Notes under the pieces: generated by a model
Seen by the model: the letters and a program-made list of their open reading frames with translations, nothing else
Told to the model about the DNA's origin: nothing
Database searches by the model: none
Translations under genes and position numbers: made by a program
In this document: piece after piece, positions 24,954 through 26,020 of the stretch
How the letters are laid out: each line of letters opens with the position of its first letter
How positions within the stretch are numbered: the stretch's first letter is position 1
Assembly: GCA_039026975.1 (NCBI GenBank)
Contig: JBCCLI010000041.1
Coordinates: 1 to 26,020, forward strand
DNA from: JBCBKZ01 sp039026975
GTDB lineage: Bacteria; Bacteroidota; Bacteroidia; J057
Length of the DNA: 26,020 bases
Direction: 5' to 3'

Positions 24954-25967
24954 ATGCAAAGAACCCTATACCAACTCAAAGCTGGCAGCCTGAAAAACAT
25001 GAAGCTGATAGAGGAAGGACTATCTGCTCTCGGCCCCCAAGAAGTAAGTGTACAAGTCAAAGCTATAGGGCTCAATTTTGCAGATGTATTTGCCATCTGG
25101 GGATTATATAAAGCTACCCCGCCTGGACTATTCACTCCAGGCCTGGAATATGCAGGAGAGATCATAGCTGTAGGCAGTGAAGTAACAAGTGTAAAGGTAG
25201 GAGATCAGGTGATGGGCGTTACTCGCTTCGGGGCATATGCTACCCATCTCAACATAGATCACAGATACGTAATCCCTCTGCCTGAAGGTTGGACTCACGA
25301 AGAAGGGGCTGCTTATCTGGTGCAGGTGCTCACGGCTTATTACGGACTCCAGGAATTAGGTGCCATAAAAGAAAAACAAATTGTCCTCATCCACTCTGCT
25401 GCCGGAGGGGTGGGCATCTGGGCCAATAGGATAGCTAAAGCCTATAACTGCTTTACCATAGGCACAGTTGGCAACCAGAGCAAGATTCAATTCTGCAAGG
25501 ATGAGGGGTATGATAAAGTCATCGTGAGAGGAAAGGACTTCCCGGAAAAATTATCAGAGGCATTGGGCGAGCTTCCGCTAAACCTGGTCATGGAGTGTAT
25601 TGGTGGAAAAATTCTCTCACAGAGTTATGAAGCTACAGCCCCCATGGGAAGGGTGATCGTGTATGGCTCTGCTCAGTATGCCTCCCCCGGTAACAGGCCC
25701 AACCTCTTCCGGATGATTCCGCTTTACCTATCTCGTCCCAGGCTGGACCCTCAAAACATGACCGCTGAGAATAAGTCTGTCATGGCCTTTAATTTGATCT
25801 TTCTCTTTGAGCATGCTGATATCATGCACAAGATCCTTACGGAGCTTCAGCCCCTTAGCTTAGGTAAGCCCTATGTGGGCCATGTGTTCCCATTTAACGA
25901 GCTTCCCTCTGCCATCAGATTATTCCAAACAGGCAAAACCATGGGAAAAATTATCATTCAGCCCTAA
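24954..25967 (+). CDS. VAT-1/quinone oxidoreductase-like MDR family protein
   Basis: The protein is a 337-residue medium-chain dehydrogenase/reductase of the zinc-free quinone oxidoreductase branch, close to the eukaryotic VAT-1-like type. The N-terminal GroES-like domain has L-N-F-A-D-V (40-45), P-G-L-E-Y-A-G (122 bases before the cofactor part, residues about 62-68) and G-D-Q-V-M-G-V (83-89). The Rossmann fold contains the NADPH motif S-A-A-G-G-V-G (148-154). The structural zinc cysteines of alcohol dehydrogenases are absent. It probably reduces quinones or enones with NADPH in the cytoplasm. It begins at the ATG at 24954 and shares a 116-base divergent gap with the TPR gene. It appears monocistronic in this window. 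Confidence 0.88.
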   Translation: MQRTLYQLKAGSLKNMKLIEEGLSALGPQEVSVQVKAIGLNFADVFAIWGLYKATPPGLFTPGLEYAGEIIAVGSEVTSVKVGDQVMGVTRFGAYATHLNIDHRYVIPLPEGWTHEEGAAYLVQVLTAYYGLQELGAIKEKQIVLIHSAAGGVGIWANRIAKAYNCFTIGTVGNQSKIQFCKDEGYDKVIVRGKDFPEKLSEALGELPLNLVMECIGGKILSQSYEATAPMGRVIVYGSAQYASPGNRPNLFRMIPLYLSRPRLDPQNMTAENKSVMAFNLIFLFEHADIMHKILTELQPLSLGKPYVGHVFPFNELPSAIRLFQTGKTMGKIIIQP

Positions 25968-26020
25968 CTGTGGAAAAAAAGTAACAAATCTTTTCTTCAA
26001 ACTTATCATCAGAGAAAAAA

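Overview
The window looks like an ordinary chromosomal segment of a Bacteroidota bacterium, most likely a Cytophagales-type lineage. Several signs agree on this. There is a type IX secretion (T9SS) C-terminal sorting domain, a GWxTD-family protein, the bacillithiol enzyme BshC, lamin-tail and Por-tail-like secreted proteins, almost no Shine-Dalgarno sequences, and -7 promoter boxes of the Bacteroidota form TANNTTTG. I see no phage, intact transposon, CRISPR array, tRNA or rRNA.

Layout. Bases 1-75 are the tail of an upstream gene, converging with a small lipoprotein gene (84-467, minus). A Tat-type secreted sugar-phosphate isomerase/epimerase-like protein follows (705-1679, plus). A 490-base gene-poor gap (1680-2170) contains a run of possible RNA hairpins that I cannot identify. 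Next come a T9SS cargo protein (2171-3250, minus), a large SNF2-type helicase (3459-6311, plus), an ECF-type sigma factor (6596-7183, plus) and a small protein (7445-7693, plus).

The core of the window is a minus-strand run of eight tightly packed genes from 16282 down to 7668: ftsY, rimO, a GWxTD-family protein, a DUF445 membrane protein, bshC, a PspC-domain membrane protein, a MORN/YwqK-repeat lipoprotein and an FtsE-like ABC ATPase. It begins at a clear TATATTTG box in front of ftsY. That box also shows that ftsY starts at the ATG at 16282 and not at a GTG further upstream. Gaps are 0 to 84 bases. The first part mixes membrane-protein targeting (FtsY), ribosomal protein S12 modification (RimO) and thiol chemistry (BshC). 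The last three genes are all envelope-related and could be a sub-operon.

Upstream of ftsY lies a 1140-residue secreted protein with three tandem Ig-like plus lamin-tail units (16373-19795, minus). It is separated by a good intrinsic terminator from a small secreted two-domain protein (19950-20540, minus). The right end carries rlmD (20759-22192, plus), apparently transcribed from a promoter so close that the mRNA would be nearly leaderless. A minus-strand group follows (a TPR protein, trpS and a deoxynucleoside kinase), then a divergent VAT-1-like quinone oxidoreductase (24954-25967, plus).

No clearly new system was found. The observations most worth checking are the unexplained structured stretch at 1964-2120, the near-leaderless rlmD, the two convergent gene pairs that overlap by 26-27 bases, the altered GWxTD motif and the PspC/MORN/FtsE envelope cluster. 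Positions and motifs were read by eye, and no homology search was run.
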